A DNA stretch of 64,000 bases from Cucumis sativus. Lineage: Eukaryota; Streptophyta; Magnoliopsida; Cucurbitales; Cucurbitaceae. The notes beneath the pieces are model-generated. The model did no database searches. It was not told where the DNA came from and saw nothing but the letters and a program-made list of their open reading frames with translations. Below, one piece after another: positions 60,181 through 64,000 of the stretch. Position numbers and translations under genes: made by a program. The DNA lies in contig NC_026660.2 of NCBI RefSeq assembly GCF_000004075.3, forward strand, positions 26,043,498 to 26,107,497, read 5' to 3'. How positions within the stretch are numbered: position 1 is the first letter of the stretch; each line of letters begins with the position of its first letter.

Positions 60181-63100
60181 TCTAATCTCCATCTCATCCC
60201 TACACATATCTATCGTTCATTGTTTTAGAACGGCGGTCTGAAAATATTGGAATATGAACTAACACAAATTTAAGAAACGAAACAGCAGTTTCGTTTTTAA
60301 TCGGAGTTGTAGTTTTATGTTCATTATAAACATTTAAGGTACCAATTTGAACCATAACCTTAGAAGTTCATCCCAAATTGGAACTTATGCTAATTTGACT
60401 AAATCAGCATGATTAAGTGTTAAAGTTCAGAACTTATTATTAAAAGCAATATAACTGACCAATGACGAGAGAAAAGTTATTTAATTTTTCTTTATTTCTT
60501 TTTTATTCAATATGAATATTGTTGATGAAGAACTGAAAAGGAGGTTGGAAACTTGAATTTCTATCACCCACTGTATGTCTTTAATTCTGAGTTTCTGACC
60601 TCAGGTTTCAGGGACCGTCAGAGTTGGCCCCAAGGACCGGTTTAGGCCGAGCTCTTTTTCTAAACAATTTATTTATTTATTTGTATTAAAAAAAAAAAAA
60701 AAAACCAAGTATGGGATGCTGACGTGGCCAATTAATTTTGGGATGTGACTCTAATTTGACGGGAGATTCCAACCTATTCTGCCTACTCAAAAACATATTC
60801 CCCCTCTCTTTTACTTTTTACTATCAGTCAAAAATATATATATACATATTAACCTTTAACCCACTCACTTTTAAACATTATCGGTATAAATTAGATCAAC
60901 AATTTTTGTTGATGTGTCCCACTATGGAAGACTTTGAATACGAATAGTACATTCTATTTCGTTTGTTGGGAAAATTCCAAACTAATTAATTTTGAAAGGA
61001 TATAGAAAAAGAGCTGAAATTTGAGGAGAGGGGCTGAATCACAGTTCACATTGAAATGAATGGGATCCATTTCTCATCATTTATGCATTTGGAATTAATA
61101 TCACCATCGATCTTATTGACTTTTCAAACCTTGTAACCACATGCCAAGTAAAGTGTTCGGATGGGCATGGTATGGCTCAAACTGCTTGCCCTCTATATAT
61201 TAATCTCAATATAAAATATCTTAATTTCAAGAGCTACTGTTTTGTAACTACTTCAAAGATAAAACACAGCTAATATTTGGCAGGTTGGGGATCAAATATA
61301 TTTATATAATTACCAATAATTATTTTGAATTCCTGTAGAATGTTTTAGATGCAACTGGCAACTCAATGGATATGATAAAAATGTAGAACCAATGAAAATT
61401 ATTGTAGGGATGTATAGATCGAATATGGTAACTGTGGAGAATGCCAGGCGTGCAATACAAAGTCAACAATTCAACCATTGTGAGTATGAAACTAAATCAG
61501 CAATTCAACCATTCACACGTCAAATACGTCAACCAAAGAAGAACTAACAAGTATGAAGATTTATTGAAAAATCTAGTTTGTTACAATTTGTTCTGTACAT
61601 TTTATTTATTGTTCCAGTACTTACAATAATATATTGTAGACTTCCCTTTTTTCTTCTATTTTTTCGATAAAGGATAGGAATGATTTCCTTTTCTCGATTA
61701 TTGGTTGAAACCATAAAAGAGATTTTGTGTGTACAAAAGGCCGTATTATTGCCCTCTACAAAAACAATTTTCTCCCATTTCTCAAGTATCCCCTAAAACT
61801 TCATTTTGTATCGGAACTTTATAAAACTTAAATTGACAAAATAAAAAAGAACAATTCCACATAGGAAAAATTAATGAAGGGATCTTACTCTCATTTAACA
61901 TAGCTATTCTTACATTGTCAAATAAGTTTTATTTAAAATGGAACTCCCTACCATCTAATATCTCTTCATCTATGAAGCAAACCACACTGAGTACCAAACA
62001 CAGAAAATCCCTTAACACACTAGGTTGATTAATTATTTGATCCTCGTTTGGTTAACATGTTGTTTTTTCCTTTTTGTTTCTTTTATCAAGCCTATTTTCC
62101 TCCTCTCTCACGTTATAATTTGCAACATCCTTTTATAATTGTTGAACTCCTTGTCAAATTTAAAAAATAAAAACAAACTTTAAATTTAGCTTAGATTTTT
62201 TAAACGAATGGTAAAGAACACATAAAAAAAATGTGGGAAGTTAAAAAGTGTAGATAGTATGTTTTGTGTGTTTAATTTTAAAAAATGAAACTACCCACTC
62301 ATAAGAAAGTGTGTAGAAGGTTATTATAAAGCCACAGCCTCCTAGAATCGGAAGTTGGGAGGAAAAAGTAAAGAATTAAAGGATATGGTGGAGTTTTAAC
62401 TAATACCTCCTGTATGTACGGGTTCTTTCCGTTAGGATTCTGGACTCTCGAAAATGTTATTTTACCAAACAAGAAAAAGAAAAGAAGCCCTAACTTTTAT
62501 TTTATCTTAAAGTCAACTTGCAACCGGGCCATCTGATACTAATTTTTCAACGCCAAACACAAACGCGGCTGCTGATTTTTTCCATGATGCTGTCATTAGT
62601 CACTAGCTAGTCGCTCCCGGCCGTGGGCATGGACGGCAAAATACTCTGTATCGAACTACTACCTGATTTTTCGATGAAACTTCATGATCGTCATGTTAAA
62701 ATTACAACTTCTATTTCTTAATTCAACAGGTCAATATTTTAATTCATATAGCATACGGTAAAATTTGAAACTGAATTGTAATAAATATGGTGGTTGATTG
62801 TGCTATATTTAAAAATATCTATTCGGTATATTGAACAACACCTGACCGAAAAAAAAAAAAAACAATAACATCTACCACATATTTTTGGTGTGATTTTTTA
62901 GCTAAATATATTAAGAACATACAATGAAGTATACATAATAGATACTTAGTAGAAATTAAATAATATATATAAATGTTGTAATTATTTATTATTTTTTAAT
63001 ACAAATTGAAAATAGAGAATTTGAACGCATCAACTTTTGGTCCTTACGTGTATAGCATAAATAGAGCTAATCTATTTTTAGCGTGTTTCATACATATAAC

Positions 63101-64000
63101 GCGCGACAACAAAAATAGTGAACATGGAGTAAAAAGTATTAAGGAAGAACTTAGGCCCAATCAGCACAAGCACGAGTCAGCAGCTCAGTCATCAGAGTTA
63201 AAAATCCTCATCTCATCCTACAAATACAGATTAGAAAATTCAGAAAGCAAGAGGAAATAATCTAGAAGCATTCATTGGTTAACATTCAGTTTTAAGGAAT
63301 ATTTTGCCTGGTATCAGCATCAGCGAAGTGTAAGATTAATTATTGATACTGTCTATTATTCTTTTGTATTTTATTGTGTGTTCTAATTGTAGGCGTACAC
63401 CAGTGTATAAAATGGGCAGGTTGCCTATGAAATGATATATAAGGAGAAAACAGAGAATTGATCCCCTCAAAGAAAGCTTTCCTTCCTTATTCTCAACTAG
63501 AAGTGCATGCAGTAACAACAATCTTTAATAAAAGTATTGATATAAAAAAAAAAGCATAAATTCGCGGACATGAGCTTAGCTCGACTGACACATGTATCTT
63601 CATGTAGACAAGAGGTTTTGGGTTTAACTTTCCACCTCAGCATTTATTACAATACATTTGCAAAAAGCATAAATTCAAAACGTGAAATCACTATAGGAAG
63701 AGATAGTTTCAACAAGGAGTAAAACTGTGAGTACAAAATAACATTCATGATAAATGGTAGTTGTCAATATTGTAATCATATTCCTTTAGTACATACCAAA
63801 GTTTTAAAAATATTACAAATATATCCAAATCGGTTAAATCTATCAATGTTAGGCAAGAATGTATGCAGTAAAAATCTATCCTCAATCAACTTTGTTATAT
63901 TTTTAATTTTTTTAAAACTGCTATGTGCTCGTCAATTATAGATTTGCAGTAATCTAAGACGGGGGTTTTAGAATGCATATTATTGGGCCTCATAACTAAA
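60181..64000. other. AT-rich spacer to the right edge
   Basis: No gene recognised on either strand. A tRNA-like SINE remnant may lie at 63560-63655. A less AT-rich patch at 62520-62650 has no open frame of note. Confidence 0.45.
63560..63655 (+). repeat. Possible tRNA-derived SINE remnant
   Basis: An A-box-like catgagcttagctcgactg followed about 40 bases later by a B-box-like ggttttgggtttaacttt, the spacing of a tRNA-type Pol III promoter. Both boxes are diverged and no target duplication was found; a decayed SINE head is the best guess. Confidence 0.3.

Overview
This is a eudicot plant nuclear region. The evidence is AT-rich non-coding DNA, short GT-AG introns, site II and telo-box promoter motifs at ribosomal-protein genes, and plant-specific families (NPH3, ACA calcium pumps, PPR, TRB, PADRE/DUF4228). 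A cucurbit is my best guess from the general look of genes and repeats, but nothing seen proves it. Genes fill about 1-11, 13.4-14, 20-32, 34-51 and 57-60 kb. The rest is AT-rich spacer.

Layout. 0.4-3.3 kb (-): APS kinase, running off the left edge. 4.9-8.4 kb (-): BTB/POZ-NPH3 protein. 9.7-11.1 kb (-): two-SANT MYB of the SHAQKYF class. 13.5-13.9 kb (+): cytosolic RPL26. 14-20 kb: no gene seen. 20.4-24.5 kb (+): ACA2-type autoinhibited Ca2+-ATPase, 7 coding exons, 1014 aa. 25.6-30.7 kb (+): DG1-like chloroplast PPR protein, 9 exons, 860 aa. 31.6-32.1 kb (+): mitochondrial-type ribosomal protein bL12. 34.1-40 kb (-): telomere repeat-binding factor TRB, whose 3-kb intron holds a repeat cluster. 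41.3-44.3 kb (+): complex I subunit NDUFS4/FRO1. 45.2-51.4 kb (-): N-acetylglutamate synthase (NAGS) with two candidate first coding exons. 57.2-59.6 kb (-): PADRE/DUF4228 protein. 60-64 kb: no gene seen.

The genes form no pathway cluster; they look like conserved gene order. From memory of Arabidopsis, RPL26, APK4, DG1, TRB2 and FRO1 lie at At5g67510-At5g67590; the NPH3 gene and the other RPL26 at At3g49900-At3g49910; ACA2, L12 and NAGS2 at At4g37640-At4g37670. The window would then interleave loci that are split between blocks in Arabidopsis.

Most worth a second look: (1) the NAGS gene has two upstream exons about 0.8 kb apart. Both are open, both encode a leader plus the first strand of the kinase-like domain, and both end in the phase that joins exon 2. 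(2) Three introns (one in ACA, two in NAGS) need GC rather than GT donors to keep conserved protein in frame. (3) The large TRB intron holds a 26-bp minisatellite, a MITE-like element beside SINE-like sequence, and LTR-retroelement fossils. Exon limits come from splice consensus, phase and family similarity; no transcript data were available.
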